Assembly: GCF_025808395.1 (NCBI RefSeq)
Contig: NZ_CP075524.1
Location: forward strand, 1,240,001 to 1,304,000
DNA length: 64,000 nt
Reading direction: 5' to 3'
Source of the DNA: Microcella sp.
GTDB lineage: Bacteria; Actinomycetota; Actinomycetes; Actinomycetales; Microbacteriaceae
Shown: piece by piece, positions 18,650 to 28,191 of the stretch
Position numbering within the stretch: the first letter of the stretch is position 1
How the letters are laid out: the number at the start of each line of letters is the position of its first letter
The notes under the pieces: model-generated
The model's input: only the letters and a program-made list of their open reading frames with translations
The model's database searches: none
Told to the model about the DNA's origin: nothing
Made by a program: the position numbers and the translations under genes

Positions 18650-19947
18650 AAGAACACCTTCCCTTCGCCGCGATAGGTCGGCAGCTCGCCCGTCACGCGG
18701 TCGCCGTCGACGACGTGCAGGGCGTCGAGGTGCTCGCTGAGCTCTCCGGCTTTGGTGTGGCGCAGCCAGACTCGGTCGCCCACGCGCAGACCCCGCGCCG
18801 CGGCCCCGCGCAGAGGAGTCTGCACTTCGCCCGCGGCCTCGGTGCCGAGCATCCTGAGGCCTTCTGGCCACACCACCTGCGGCAGTCGGTCGGCGCCGGG
18901 CGGCCCGCTCGCGATCCAGCCGCCGCCGAGCAGCGTGGCGATGTCGTCGGCGGGGCGGCGCACGACGGGCAGCGCGAAGGCGGCGGCCGGCGCGGGAGTG
19001 AAGGCGCGGTAGGTGTCGAACAGGTGCGGGCCCATGAGTCCGCTGCCGGCGGCGAGCTCGGTGACGCTGGGGTCGGCCGAAGTCGACTCGAGCGAGCCGG
19101 TGCCGCCGCCGTTGACGAAGCGCAGAGGCGTGCCCGCGGCGTCGGCGATGTCGCGCACGGCGGCGACCGCGCGGCCGCGGCGGTCGGCGAGTTCGGTGCG
19201 TGATCGGCGTTGGATGCTGCGCACGAGCGCACCGCGCACAGGCCTGCCGGGGGGCGCGTCGCCGAGCCCCGCGATCTGCGCCTCGTAGGCCATGATGCCG
19301 ACGAGCGTGAAGCCCGGCCGCTCGGTGACCGTGCGCGCGAGCGCGGCGAGCTGCTCGGGCTCGTGCAGTGGGCTGCGGCGCACGCCGATGTGGCCGAGCG
19401 GGCCGCGCCAACTGGCGTCGAGTTCGAGTGCGACGCGGATGCTCGGCCTCGCGCCCGGCGCGGTCACCGAGTCGATCAGATCGAGGTGCGCCACATCGTC
19501 GATCATGAGCGTCACGCGCGCGGCCAGCTGCTCGTCGGCGGCGAGCCGCGCGAGGGCCGCGCGATCGGTCGAGGGGTAGCCCAGCACGACGTCGTCGATG
19601 CCGTCGCCCGCGCTGCTCGGGTCGGCGCCGTCGCCCGCGCCGCGCGGGCCGGCGAGCCACAGCGCTTCGGGCAGCGTGTAGGCGAGCACCCCTGAGAATC
19701 CGGGCAGCGCGAGCACCGCGTCGAGAATGCCGCGCACGCGAATCGACTTGCTCGCCACCCTGATGGGCACTCCCCCGGCGCGACGCAGCAGGTCGGTAGC
19801 GTTGAACGCGAGCGCACCGCGGTCGATGACCCCGAGCGGCGGGTCGAGGTGCGCGGTCGCAGTGGTGTGGCGTGGCCAGTAGTCGGCAGGGTTCGCACCC
19901 GGGCGCTCGGCCGGCACATCGTGCAGGCGCAAGAGGTCGGCGGTCAC
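18646..19947 (-). CDS. Amino acid deaminase/aldolase, fold-type III PLP enzyme (alanine-racemase-like N-domain)
   Basis: The 433-residue protein carries an alanine-racemase-like TIM barrel with the PLP lysine in RVASKSIRV (about residue 67). Further features are a D-threonine-aldolase/D-serine-dehydratase-like C-terminal beta domain and FVNGGGTGSLE, the phosphate-binding loop. Related enzymes cleave or deaminate D-threonine or D-serine with a metal cofactor; actual substrate is not evident. It starts with GTG 19947. Translational coupling (GTGA) with the FAD oxidase gene suggests a joint catabolic role, a pairing I recall from other Actinobacteria but cannot verify here. Confidence 0.82.
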   Translation of the reverse strand: MTADLLRLHDVPAERPGANPADYWPRHTTATAHLDPPLGVIDRGALAFNATDLLRRAGGVPIRVASKSIRVRGILDAVLALPGFSGVLAYTLPEALWLAGPRGAGDGADPSSAGDGIDDVVLGYPSTDRAALARLAADEQLAARVTLMIDDVAHLDLIDSVTAPGARPSIRVALELDASWRGPLGHIGVRRSPLHEPEQLAALARTVTERPGFTLVGIMAYEAQIAGLGDAPPGRPVRGALVRSIQRRSRTELADRRGRAVAAVRDIADAAGTPLRFVNGGGTGSLESTSADPSVTELAAGSGLMGPHLFDTYRAFTPAPAAAFALPVVRRPADDIATLLGGGWIASGPPGADRLPQVVWPEGLRMLGTEAAGEVQTPLRGAAARGLRVGDRVWLRHTKAGELSEHLDALHVVDGDRVTGELPTYRGEGKVFL

Positions 19948-20001
19948 GGCGCCAGTCTAGAGATCACGGCGCGGGTGCGGCGCTGCGACGCCGGCGGGCG
20001 G

Positions 20002-21186
20002 CTATTGCGCCGCGACGAGGTCGGCCGCCACGGTGCGGTCGATCGTGCACTGCCCGAGCACGCGCGTGCCGACATAGATGACGGCCGTCTGGCCCGGTGC
20101 CACACCGTGCAGGGGCTCGCGCACCTCGACGACGAGTTCGCGGCCCGCGGGCGAATCCGGCTCCTCGACCTCGGCCGGCACCGTCACCACGCGGGCGACC
20201 GCCGGCACAGGGTCGGCGTGAGCCCGCACCTGCACGTGGCAGTCGAACGGCTGCAGGGCATCCACCTCGTCGGCGTCACGCGCAGTGATGCCGCTCGCCA
20301 CCGGGTCGAGGCCCGCCCACGTGAAGCGGCGCCCGGCGAGCTCGCGGATCGCCAGCGCCTCGCGCGGGCCGACGACGACCTCGTTGGTGCGCGGGCGCAC
20401 CTCGAGCACGAAGCGCGGGCGGCCGTCGGGCGCAGGCACGCCCAGGTTGAGGCCGCGCCGCTGCCCGACCGTGAAGCTCGTCGCGCCGTCGTGCGTGCCG
20501 ACCGGCGTGCCGTCGCGGTCGACGATTGCGCCCGTCGCCGGCTCGATGCGGTCGGCGAGCCAGCCGCGCGTGTCACCGTCTGGAATGAAGCAGATGTCGT
20601 GGCTGTCGGGCTTCTGCGCGACCGTCAGGCCCCGCTCGGCGGCCTCGGCGCGCACGACGGCCTTCGACGGCGTCGTGCCGAGCGGAAACATCGAGTGCGC
20701 CAGCTGCTCGCTCGTCAGCACCCCGAGCACGTACGACTGGTCTTTCGCCTCGTCGGAGGCTCGATGCAGTTCACGGTTGCCGGCGGAGTCGGTGACGATG
20801 TGGGCGTAGTGCCCCGTCGCGACGGCGTCGAAGCCGAGCGCGAGGGCCTTCTCGAGCACTGCCGCGAACTTGATGCGCTCGTTGCAGCGCATGCACGGGT
20901 TGGGCGTGCGACCGGCCGAGTACTCGGCGATGAAGTCGTCGACGACGTCGGCGCGGAAGCGCTCGCTGAAATCCCACACATAGAACGGGATGCCTAGCAG
21001 TTCGGCCGCCCGACGCGCGTCGAGGCTGTCTTCGATCGTGCAGCAGCCGCGACTGCCGGTGCGCAGGGTTCCGGGCATGCGGCTGAGCGCGAGGTGCACG
21101 CCGACGACGTCGTGGCCAGCCTCCACAGCGCGCGCGGCGGCCACGGCGCTATCGACGCCGCCGCTCATCGCTGCCAGAACTCGCAT
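20002..21186 (-). CDS. mnmA: tRNA-specific 2-thiouridylase
   Basis: MnmA transfers sulfur to U34 of Lys, Glu and Gln tRNAs. The 394-residue protein has the N-type ATP-pyrophosphatase P-loop SGGVDSAV, the catalytic cysteine pair Cys98 (NPCMRC) and Cys199 (HDICFIPDG), and the central TGHYAHI and KDQSYVL motifs. The ATG at 21186 is the family start; an upstream extension to 21312 in the same frame is noncoding. The nearby cysteine desulfurase gene upstream on the same strand is the likely sulfur donor, although 481 bp of repeat-rich sequence separates them. Confidence 0.97.
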   Translation of the reverse strand: MRVLAAMSGGVDSAVAAARAVEAGHDVVGVHLALSRMPGTLRTGSRGCCTIEDSLDARRAAELLGIPFYVWDFSERFRADVVDDFIAEYSAGRTPNPCMRCNERIKFAAVLEKALALGFDAVATGHYAHIVTDSAGNRELHRASDEAKDQSYVLGVLTSEQLAHSMFPLGTTPSKAVVRAEAAERGLTVAQKPDSHDICFIPDGDTRGWLADRIEPATGAIVDRDGTPVGTHDGATSFTVGQRRGLNLGVPAPDGRPRFVLEVRPRTNEVVVGPREALAIRELAGRRFTWAGLDPVASGITARDADEVDALQPFDCHVQVRAHADPVPAVARVVTVPAEVEEPDSPAGRELVVEVREPLHGVAPGQTAVIYVGTRVLGQCTIDRTVAADLVAAQ

Positions 21187-21302
21187 GCTTCTAGGGTACG
21201 CGCGCTCGCTGAGGGTGCGCGCGCTGCTGCTGACAGGGAGATCGCACGCATCACGAGCCTCCTCGTCTGCAGGCCGGCCGGGCGGGTGCCCTGTGCGGAG
21301 AG

Positions 21303-21361
21303 GCTTCAACAACTACGGAACATCACGAACCGCCATCACTTTCTTCCGTAGTTGTTGAAGC
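21303..21361. repeat. Perfect 18-bp inverted repeat (hairpin or REP-like element)
   Basis: GCTTCAACAACTACGGAA at 21303-21320 is exactly mirrored at 21344-21361 with a 23-nt loop. Base composition is far lower in GC than the surroundings. It could act as a terminator for the cysteine desulfurase transcript (though there is no T-run), as a protein-binding palindrome, or be a dispersed repeat such as a MITE or REP element. Confidence 0.85.
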
Positions 21362-21475
21362 GTGCGCGAGGGAGGACCCCGGCGCGGTCAGCAGAGGCGC
21401 ACGCAGTCGGGGTCGACAGAGTTTGGAGGCCGGTGGCGGACGGGAGGGGGCGCGCGGGGGGGGGGAGGGGGCGGG

Positions 21476-21613
21476 CTGGCGGCGCGAGACGCTGGGCGGG
21501 AGGGGACGGGCTGGCGGCGCGAGACGCTGGGCGGGAGGGGGACAGGCTGGCGGCGCGAGACGCTGGGCGGGAGGGACGGGCGGCGGCGCGGGCGCTGGGC
21601 GGGAGGGGGCGCG
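21476..21613. repeat. GC-rich minisatellite, about four 33-36 bp units
   Basis: Units start at 21476, 21511, 21547 and 21581, and the first three share CTGGCGGCGCGAGACGCTGG and GGCGGGAGGG. The fourth is degenerate. There are no unique spacers, so it is not a CRISPR array. Its position after the cysteine desulfurase stop codon suggests replication slippage in noncoding DNA. Confidence 0.85.
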
Positions 21614-21667
21614 CTGGCTGCGCGCGGCGGCGGGCGGCTGGCTGTGCGCGGCGGCGCCGGCGGGAGG

Positions 21668-22924
21668 CTAGCGGCCGAGGCGGGGGTCGCGCGCGGCGAG
21701 TCCCGCCGACTGGGCGCGTTCGACTGCGGCGGGCAGCACGGCGAGCAGTGCGTCGATCTCGTCGGCGGTGGTCGCCGGGCCGAGGGTGACGCGCAGGGCG
21801 CCGCGAGCATCCGCCTCGGTGAGCCCCATGGCGAGCAGCACGTGCGAAGGCTCAGGAACCCCCGCCTGGCAGGCCGACCCGGTCGAGACGGCGAACCCGG
21901 CGGCGTCGAGCAAGAACAGCAGCGAGTCGCCTTCGGCGCCGGGCACCGTGAAGTGCAGCGTGCCGGGCAGCGCGAGAGTGTCGATCGCGTCGGCGCCGGC
22001 GATCGCGCCCGCGGCTCCGCGCAGCACCGCCGTCGGCACCGTGCTGCGGATGCCCTCCGCGAGCCGCGCACGCAGCCAGCGCTTGTGCAGCGCACGCTCG
22101 TCGAGTTCGGCGTGCGCGAGCTCTGCGGCGGCGGCGAAGGCTGCGGCCCCGGCGGCGTCCATGGTGCCCGAGCGGCCGCGCTGCTGCGAGCCTCCGTGCA
22201 TGAGCGGCACGACCTCGGCCGCGCGACGCAGCACGAGCGCCCCCACCCCCACCGGGCCGCCGACCTTGTGGGCCGAGATCGAGACGGCCGACACCCCGTG
22301 CGGCAGCGGATCGAGCCGCACCTGCCCGTAGGCCGCGATCGCGTCGACGTGCACCGGCACGCCGACCGCCGCGGCGAGCGCGGCAGCCTGCGCCACCGGT
22401 TGCAGCGTTCCGACCTCGTTGTTCGCCGCGAGCAGCGTGAGCAGCGCCACGTCAGAGCCATCGCCGAGGGCGGCCTCGAGGCTGTCGAGCCGCACCGCGC
22501 CGAGCGCGTCGACCTCGACCCAGCTGATCTCGGCGCCCTGATGCTGCGCGAGCCACTCGACGGCGTCGAGCGTGGCGTGGTGCTCGGCGCGCGGCACGAC
22601 GATGCGCGGCCGGGGCAGCGCAGCGCGAGCGTTGGGCGACCCGGCAGGGTGCGGCGCAGCTGGGGGCGACGGGTTGCGGGCCCAGAACATCCCCTTGATG
22701 GCAAGATTCACCGCCTCGGTGCCGCCGCCCGTGAACGTCACCTCGATCGCCTCGACACCGAGCGTGGCGGCGATGCGAGCCCGGGCCTCATCGACCATCG
22801 CGCGAGCCCGCTGACCCGCCGAGTGGATCGACGAGGGGTTGCCCGCGAGCGAGAGCGCGTCGAGGTACGCCTCGCGCACCCGCTCGGGCATCGGCGAGGT
22901 GGCGGCGTGGTCGAGATAGATCAC
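21668..22924 (-). CDS. Cysteine desulfurase (NifS/IscS family)
   Basis: This PLP enzyme takes sulfur from cysteine for Fe-S clusters or tRNA thiolation. The 418-residue protein shows the PLP lysine in SISAHKVGGP (Lys220) and the persulfide cysteine in STGSACQAG (Cys352) on a short loop, both intact. The N-terminus MIYLDHAATSP is canonical. There is an insert of about 20 Pro/Ala-rich residues at about 84-105. The location upstream of mnmA, same strand, supports a role in 2-thiouridine synthesis. It diverges from glgX; the 77-bp gap contains a small palindrome CTTAGCCTAAG. Confidence 0.93.
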   Translation of the reverse strand: MIYLDHAATSPMPERVREAYLDALSLAGNPSSIHSAGQRARAMVDEARARIAATLGVEAIEVTFTGGGTEAVNLAIKGMFWARNPSPPAAPHPAGSPNARAALPRPRIVVPRAEHHATLDAVEWLAQHQGAEISWVEVDALGAVRLDSLEAALGDGSDVALLTLLAANNEVGTLQPVAQAAALAAAVGVPVHVDAIAAYGQVRLDPLPHGVSAVSISAHKVGGPVGVGALVLRRAAEVVPLMHGGSQQRGRSGTMDAAGAAAFAAAAELAHAELDERALHKRWLRARLAEGIRSTVPTAVLRGAAGAIAGADAIDTLALPGTLHFTVPGAEGDSLLFLLDAAGFAVSTGSACQAGVPEPSHVLLAMGLTEADARGALRVTLGPATTADEIDALLAVLPAAVERAQSAGLAARDPRLGR

Positions 22925-23001
22925 GAGCGCCTCCCACCCTCAGCCTGAGATCGAGCCGCGCGTGAACGGGGCGGGCTCGTCGTTGACTTAGCCTAAGACG
23001 C

Positions 23002-25050
23002 ATGGCCTCAATGGATGCGCTCGGGCACCTGGGGGTGCGGCAGACAGCACGCGGCGGCGAACTGCGCGTCTGGAGCGAGCACGCGACGGCGATGCAGCTC
23101 TGCATCTTCGCTGCCGACGACCCCACCTGGGTGGCCGAGACGCACGACCTGCAACGCAACCGCTTCGGCGTCTGGCGCACCACGACCCGGTCGCTGCGGC
23201 CCGGCACGCGATACGCCCTGCGCGTCGACGGGCCGCACGGGCCAGGGCACGCGTTCGACCCCGATCGCCTGCTGCTCGACCCCTATGCGCGCGGACTCGG
23301 GCGCACCTCAGACGGCGACTGGCGCGCCTACGTGCAAGACGACGAGTTCGACTGGGGCGGGGTCGAGAAGCCACGGGTGCAGATCGATCACACCGTCGTC
23401 TACGAAGCGCACACGAAGGGGCTCACCAAGCTCTCCCCCGAACTGCCCGACGACCTGCGCGGCACCTACGCGGGCCTCGCCCACCCCGCGACGATCGCCT
23501 ACTTGCGCGACCTCGGCATCACCACCGTCGAGCTGCTGCCCGTGCACCAGTTCGTGAGCGAGCAGCGGCTGCAGGGCCAGGGCCTCGTCAACTACTGGGG
23601 CTACAACACCCTCAACTTCTTCACCCCGCACGCCGCCTACGCCACCAAGTCTGCGCAGTTCGGCGGCACGGGCGCCGTGCTGCGAGAGTTCAAGGGCATG
23701 GTCAAGCTGCTGCACGAAGCGGGGCTCGAAGTGGTGCTCGACGTGGTCTACAACCACACCTCTGAGGAGGGCCCCGAAGGCCCCACGACCAGTTTTCGCG
23801 GCATCGACAACGCCTCGTACTACCGGCACACCCCCGACGGCGACTACATCGACACGACGGGGTGCGGCAACACCATCGACTTCTCGACGCCGGCGGCGCA
23901 GCGCCTCGTTCTCGACTCGCTGCGCTACTGGGCCAACGACGTGCAGGTCGACGGGTTTCGCTTCGACCTCATGGCCACGCTCGGCCGCGACGAGGCGGCA
24001 GAGTTCGACCCCGAGCATCCACTGCTGCGGGCGATTCTCGACGACCCGGCACTGCAGGGCGTCAAGATGATCTCTGAACCGTGGGATGTCGGCATGGGCG
24101 GCTGGCAGGTCGGCAAGTTTCCGGCCGGCTACCACGAGTGGAACGACGGCTTTCGCGACCGCGCCCGCGCGTTCTGGCTCACCGACGTGGGTTCGGCTCG
24201 CGAGCACGGCAGAGCCCCCGAAGGCATCGGCTCGCTCGCGCGCCGCATCACCGGCAGCGCCCACGTCTTCGCCGAAGAGCGCGGACCCCTCGCGAGCGTC
24301 AACTTCATCACCGCCCACGACGGGTTCACGATGGCCGACCTCGTGTCGTACAACGCGAAGCACAACCTCGGCAACGGTGAAGACAACCGCGACGGCACCG
24401 ACAACAACCGCTCGTTCAACCACGGGGTCGAGGGCCTCACCGACGACAGCACGATCACGGTCGAGCGGCGCAAAGCCATGCGCAACCTCTTGGGCACACT
24501 GCTGCTCAGCGCCGGCATGCCGATGATCACGGCGGGCGATGAGATCGGCCGCAGTCAGCGCGGCAACAACAACGCCTACTGCCACGACAGCGAGCTCACC
24601 TGGCTCGACTGGAAGCACGAAGGCTGGCAAGAAGACCTGTTTCGCGTCACGCAGCGACTGCTGCAGCTGCGTCGCGACAACCCGGCACTGCGGCCCCTCA
24701 GGTACGGCCGATGGGGCGAGACGGTGCCGAGCGCGACGCAGATGGACTGGTACAACAAAGACGGCCTCGCGATGACGATGGACGACTGGGATTCACCCGC
24801 CGAGCGCACGCTGCAGTACCTCGCCGCCTCGACGCCAGAGTTCGAGGCCTTCAACCGCATTCTGCTCATCGTGCACGGCATCGAAGAGCCCGCCGATGTG
24901 ACCCTGCCCGCCCACGAGGGCGTCGAGGGCTACACCCTGCTGTGGGACAGCTCGCACGACGACATCTCTGAACTCGAGCCCGAGCACTCGCCCGGTGACA
25001 CGCTGACGGTGGGGCCGACGTCGATGCTGCTGCTGCGGGCGCATGGCTAG
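23002..25050 (+). CDS. glgX: Glycogen debranching enzyme
   Basis: GlgX hydrolyses alpha-1,6 branches of phosphorylase-limit dextrin. The 682-residue protein has an N-terminal CBM48 domain (ELRVWSEHATAMQL), the GH13 barrel with VVYNHT (region I), DGFRFDLMA (nucleophile Asp), MISEPWDVG (Glu) and FITAHDGFTMADL (transition-state Asp), and a C-terminal beta domain. Length and motifs are normal. It is the first gene of a plus-strand pair with ybaK (8-bp overlap). With glgP, glgE and glgB it forms a local alpha-glucan cluster; GlgP shortens outer chains and GlgX removes the stubs. Confidence 0.95.
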   Translation: MASMDALGHLGVRQTARGGELRVWSEHATAMQLCIFAADDPTWVAETHDLQRNRFGVWRTTTRSLRPGTRYALRVDGPHGPGHAFDPDRLLLDPYARGLGRTSDGDWRAYVQDDEFDWGGVEKPRVQIDHTVVYEAHTKGLTKLSPELPDDLRGTYAGLAHPATIAYLRDLGITTVELLPVHQFVSEQRLQGQGLVNYWGYNTLNFFTPHAAYATKSAQFGGTGAVLREFKGMVKLLHEAGLEVVLDVVYNHTSEEGPEGPTTSFRGIDNASYYRHTPDGDYIDTTGCGNTIDFSTPAAQRLVLDSLRYWANDVQVDGFRFDLMATLGRDEAAEFDPEHPLLRAILDDPALQGVKMISEPWDVGMGGWQVGKFPAGYHEWNDGFRDRARAFWLTDVGSAREHGRAPEGIGSLARRITGSAHVFAEERGPLASVNFITAHDGFTMADLVSYNAKHNLGNGEDNRDGTDNNRSFNHGVEGLTDDSTITVERRKAMRNLLGTLLLSAGMPMITAGDEIGRSQRGNNNAYCHDSELTWLDWKHEGWQEDLFRVTQRLLQLRRDNPALRPLRYGRWGETVPSATQMDWYNKDGLAMTMDDWDSPAERTLQYLAASTPEFEAFNRILLIVHGIEEPADVTLPAHEGVEGYTLLWDSSHDDISELEPEHSPGDTLTVGPTSMLLLRAHG

Positions 25051-25537
25051 AGCACGCCCCTCGGCTGGCCCCGGTACTCCAGCGACGGTCGCGCTCACCG
25101 CGGCGGGCATCGCGTTCACCGCGCACACCTACGTGCACGACCCGGCGACGACGAACTACGGTCTCGAGGCCGCGTCGGCGCTCGGGCTCGACCCCGAGCG
25201 TGTCTTCAAGACGCTGCTCGCCGACGTCGACGGGCGGCTCACTGTCGGCATCGTTCCAGTGACGAGCATGCTCGACCTCAAGGCGCTCGCCGCCGCCGTG
25301 GGCTCGAAGCGCGCGGTCATGGCTGACCCGGCGGTCGCCGAGCGCAAGACCGGCTACGTCGTGGGCGGCATCTCGCCGATCGGGCAGAAGACGCCCCTGC
25401 CGACCGTGCTCGACGAGACGGCTGAGCTCTGGCCCACGATCTTCGTGTCGGGGGGTCGCCGCGGCTTCGATCTCGAACTCGCGCCCGACGACCTGCTGAG
25501 CGTCACGAGCGGCCGACTCGCCGACATCGCGCGCTGA
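25043..25537 (+). CDS. ybaK: YbaK/EbsC-type aminoacyl-tRNA deacylase (Cys-tRNA(Pro) deacylase)
   Basis: The 164-residue single-domain protein belongs to the YbaK family, which hydrolyses Cys-tRNA(Pro). Features seen are ERVFKTLLADVDG (substrate-binding Lys), the GGISPIGQK loop with TPLPTVLDE, and VSGGRRGFDLELAPDDL. The start overlaps the glgX stop by 8 bp, so the two are co-transcribed; there is no functional link beyond position. A hairpin just beyond the stop codon probably ends transcription. Confidence 0.92.
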   Translation: MARARPSAGPGTPATVALTAAGIAFTAHTYVHDPATTNYGLEAASALGLDPERVFKTLLADVDGRLTVGIVPVTSMLDLKALAAAVGSKRAVMADPAVAERKTGYVVGGISPIGQKTPLPTVLDETAELWPTIFVSGGRRGFDLELAPDDLLSVTSGRLADIAR

Positions 25538-25542
25538 GCGCG

Positions 25543-25565
25543 CTGAGCGGGATGAGCCCGCTCAG
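25543..25565. terminator. Hairpin between convergent ybaK and glgP
   Basis: CTGAGCGGG and CCCGCTCAG form a 9-bp perfect stem with a 5-nt loop. It covers the glgP stop codon and lies 6 bp after the ybaK stop. It has no T-run, so it is a possible bidirectional terminator. Confidence 0.55.
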
Positions 25566-28114
25566 TCGGCGATGGCGACCAGCCCGAGCTCAGCCGGGTT
25601 GGCGAGCAGCGCATGCCGCGGGGTCACCCGCACCGTGTAGCCGAACGAGCCAGGGCGTTCGAGCGGCACGGTGGTCGAGAACGTCGCCGGCTGCCCGAGC
25701 TCGTGCCCGACGAAGTCGAGGGTCTTGCGCCGCACGTCGACGAGGTCGTCTCCGTTGCGGGCCCGACCGTAGGCGAGCTCGACGAGCACGTCGTCTGCCG
25801 TGAGCTCACCCAGGTGCACGTGCGCGCGCACCGACAGGTGGTCTCCGACCTGCGGAGACTGCACTCCGCCCGATTCGACGTGGGTCACGGCGACGTTCGG
25901 CCACTGCTCGGCGACGCGCGCCTTCCAGGCGGCGAGCTCGCGCGCAGGGCGGTAGCCGTCGACCGAGATCGCCTGCCCGGCGTGCGCCGCGGGAATGTAC
26001 AGCCGCTCGACGTACTCGCGCACCATGCGGTCGGCCGAGAGCTCGGGCGAGAGCGTCGCGAGCGTGTGGCGGATGCTCTGCAGCCAGCGCCGCGGCAGGC
26101 CGTCGGCGTCGCGGTCGTAGAAGCGCGGGGCGATCTGGTGCTCGATGAGGTCGTACATGGCCTCTGCTTCGAGCGAGTCGCGTTCTGCGTCGTCTCCGGC
26201 GGCGTCAGCGGTCGGTATCGCCCAGCCGTTCTCGGCGTCGTAGTACTCGTTCCACCAGCCGTCGAGAATCGAGAGGTTGAGTGAGCCGTTGAGGGCCGCC
26301 TTCATGCCGGATGTTCCGCACGCCTCGAGCGGACGCAGCGGGTTGTTCAGCCAGATGTCGGTGCCGGGGTAGAGCACTCGCGCCATGCCGATGTCGTAGT
26401 TGGGCAAGAACACGATGCGCTGCCGAACCTCGGGGTCGGAGGCGAATTGCACGAGCTTCTGAATGAGGGCTTTGCCGCTGTCGTCTGCGGGGTGCGACTT
26501 GCCGGCGATGACGAGCTGCACGGGGCGCTCGGGGTCGGTGAGCAGCGCGCGCAGGCGGTCTTGGTCGTGCAGCATGAGCGTCAGGCGCTTGTAGGTCGGC
26601 ACTCGTCGCGCGAACCCGATGGTGAGCACGTCGGGGTCGAGCAGCTGGGTCATCCAGCTCGGTGCGGCGACGCCGGGGTTCTGCTCGGCCCAGGCGGCGG
26701 TCGTGCGCGCTCGCGCGTCGGCGACGAGCTGCTCGCGCATCGCCCTGCGCACCGACCACAGGTCGGCGTCGGTGACGGCCTCTGAGCGCCAGTCGCAGTG
26801 GTCGGTCGCGTAGGTGCCGAGCTTCTCTTTCGCGAGCGCGACCATGAGCGGGTCTGTCCAGGTGGGTGCGTGCACGCCGTTGGTGACCGAGGTGATGGGC
26901 ACGTCGTCGTTGTCGAACCCCGGCCAGAGGGCGCCGAACATGCCCCGTGAGACCTCGCCGTGCAGTTGCGAGACGCCGTTGGCGCGCTGGGCGAGCCGCA
27001 GCCCCATGACGGCCATGTTGTGCACGGCCGAGTCGCCGCCGTCGAAGTCTTCGGCTCCGAGTGCGAGCACCTCGGCGGCGCTGACGCCCGGCAGCAGCTC
27101 GGTCGAGAAGTATCGCTCGATCAGCTCGCTGTCGAAGCGGTCGATGCCGGCGGGCACGGGCGTGTGCGTGGTGAAGAGCGTCGCCGCACGAACGACCTGC
27201 AGCGCTTCGGTGAACGAGAGCCCTTCTGAGATGAGGTCGCTGATGCGCTCGAGCCCGAGAAAGCCCGCGTGGCCCTCGTTGGTGTGGAAGACGGTGGGTG
27301 CCGCGGTGCCCGAGACGTCGACGTAGCGCTTGATGGCGCGCACGCCGCCGATGCCGAGCAGCAGCTCTTGCAGCAGGCGGTGCTCGCCACCGCCGCCGTA
27401 GAGGCGGTCGGTGACGCCGCGCAGGTCGTCGTCGTTGTCGTGGATGTCGGTGTCGAGCAGCAGCAGCACGACGCGGCCGACGGTCATCTGCCAGACGCGT
27501 GCGTGCAGGGCGTCACCGCTGGGCAGGGCAAGACTGACGCGCACGGCACTGCCGTCGTGCTCGCGCAAGAGGTGCATCGGCAGGCCGTCTGGATCGATGA
27601 CCGGGTAGCTCTCTTTCTGCCAGCCGTCGCGATCGATGGCCTGGCGAAAGTAGCCCGCCTTGTAGAAGAGCCCGACGCCGATGAGCGGCACCCCGAGGTC
27701 GCTCGCGCTCTTGAGGTGGTCGCCCGCGAGAATGCCGAGCCCTCCTGAGTACTGCGGTATGGCCGAGGCGATGCCGAACTCTGGTGAGAAGTAGGCGAGC
27801 CGCTCGGGGGCGTCGCTGAGGCTCTGGTACCAGCGCGGCTGCTCGAGGTAGGCGGTGAGGTCTGCCCGCAGCGACTCGGCGTCGGCGATGAAGGCCTCGT
27901 CGTGGGCGAGCTGCTCGAGGCGCGCCGGATCAACGGCGCCGAGCAGGGCGATGGGGTCGTGATCGAGGTCGTCCCACAGCTGCGGGTCGATGCGTGCGAA
28001 CAGCTGCTTGGTGGGCTCGTGCCACGACCAGCGCAGGTTCGCAGCGAGCGCCCCGACTGCGGCCAGTGAGTCTGGCAGTACCGTGCGCACAGTGAATCGG
28101 CCGATCGCCTTCAC
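25562..28114 (-). CDS. glgP: Alpha-glucan (glycogen/maltodextrin) phosphorylase
   Basis: This GT35 enzyme releases glucose-1-phosphate from alpha-1,4-glucan ends. The 850-residue protein belongs to the actinobacterial/thermophile short-type branch, with an N-terminal DUF3417-like helix bundle (ANLRWSWHEPTKQLF). AYFSPEFGIASAIPQYSGGL and GDHLKSASDLGVPL form the N-domain, and the PLP lysine sits in CGTSGMKAALNG. A beta-rich C-terminal extension of about 100 residues follows. The ATG is at 28114. The upstream 519-bp region has a palindrome 78 bp before the start that may be an operator. Confidence 0.95.
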   Translation of the reverse strand: MKAIGRFTVRTVLPDSLAAVGALAANLRWSWHEPTKQLFARIDPQLWDDLDHDPIALLGAVDPARLEQLAHDEAFIADAESLRADLTAYLEQPRWYQSLSDAPERLAYFSPEFGIASAIPQYSGGLGILAGDHLKSASDLGVPLIGVGLFYKAGYFRQAIDRDGWQKESYPVIDPDGLPMHLLREHDGSAVRVSLALPSGDALHARVWQMTVGRVVLLLLDTDIHDNDDDLRGVTDRLYGGGGEHRLLQELLLGIGGVRAIKRYVDVSGTAAPTVFHTNEGHAGFLGLERISDLISEGLSFTEALQVVRAATLFTTHTPVPAGIDRFDSELIERYFSTELLPGVSAAEVLALGAEDFDGGDSAVHNMAVMGLRLAQRANGVSQLHGEVSRGMFGALWPGFDNDDVPITSVTNGVHAPTWTDPLMVALAKEKLGTYATDHCDWRSEAVTDADLWSVRRAMREQLVADARARTTAAWAEQNPGVAAPSWMTQLLDPDVLTIGFARRVPTYKRLTLMLHDQDRLRALLTDPERPVQLVIAGKSHPADDSGKALIQKLVQFASDPEVRQRIVFLPNYDIGMARVLYPGTDIWLNNPLRPLEACGTSGMKAALNGSLNLSILDGWWNEYYDAENGWAIPTADAAGDDAERDSLEAEAMYDLIEHQIAPRFYDRDADGLPRRWLQSIRHTLATLSPELSADRMVREYVERLYIPAAHAGQAISVDGYRPARELAAWKARVAEQWPNVAVTHVESGGVQSPQVGDHLSVRAHVHLGELTADDVLVELAYGRARNGDDLVDVRRKTLDFVGHELGQPATFSTTVPLERPGSFGYTVRVTPRHALLANPAELGLVAIAD

Positions 28115-28191
28115 GTTGAATCACTCCTCGAGGCGGGATACGTGGTGGGGTTGCTCCGCTCGTCCACTCTAGGCGAGTCGGCTCGGCGTCG

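Larger units (their letters stand above)
21187..21667. other. 481-bp intergenic region rich in repeats
   Basis: No credible gene is visible between mnmA and the cysteine desulfurase gene. The mnmA-proximal half holds a perfect inverted repeat (21303-21361). The other half is a very GC-rich stretch including a run of ten G (21456-21465) and a minisatellite (21476-21613), followed by two 24-bp copies beginning CTGGCTG (21614-21661). Open frames across it are compositional artefacts. Confidence 0.8.

Noticed and set aside
18650..19660. N-terminal extension of the FAD oxidase frame
   Set aside because: It overlaps the PLP-enzyme gene in another frame, is Arg-rich and has no family match; GTG 18649 with GTGA coupling is a better start.
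21476..21613. Repeat array considered as CRISPR
   Set aside because: Units are contiguous with no unique spacers, no palindromic repeat structure and no cas genes nearby.
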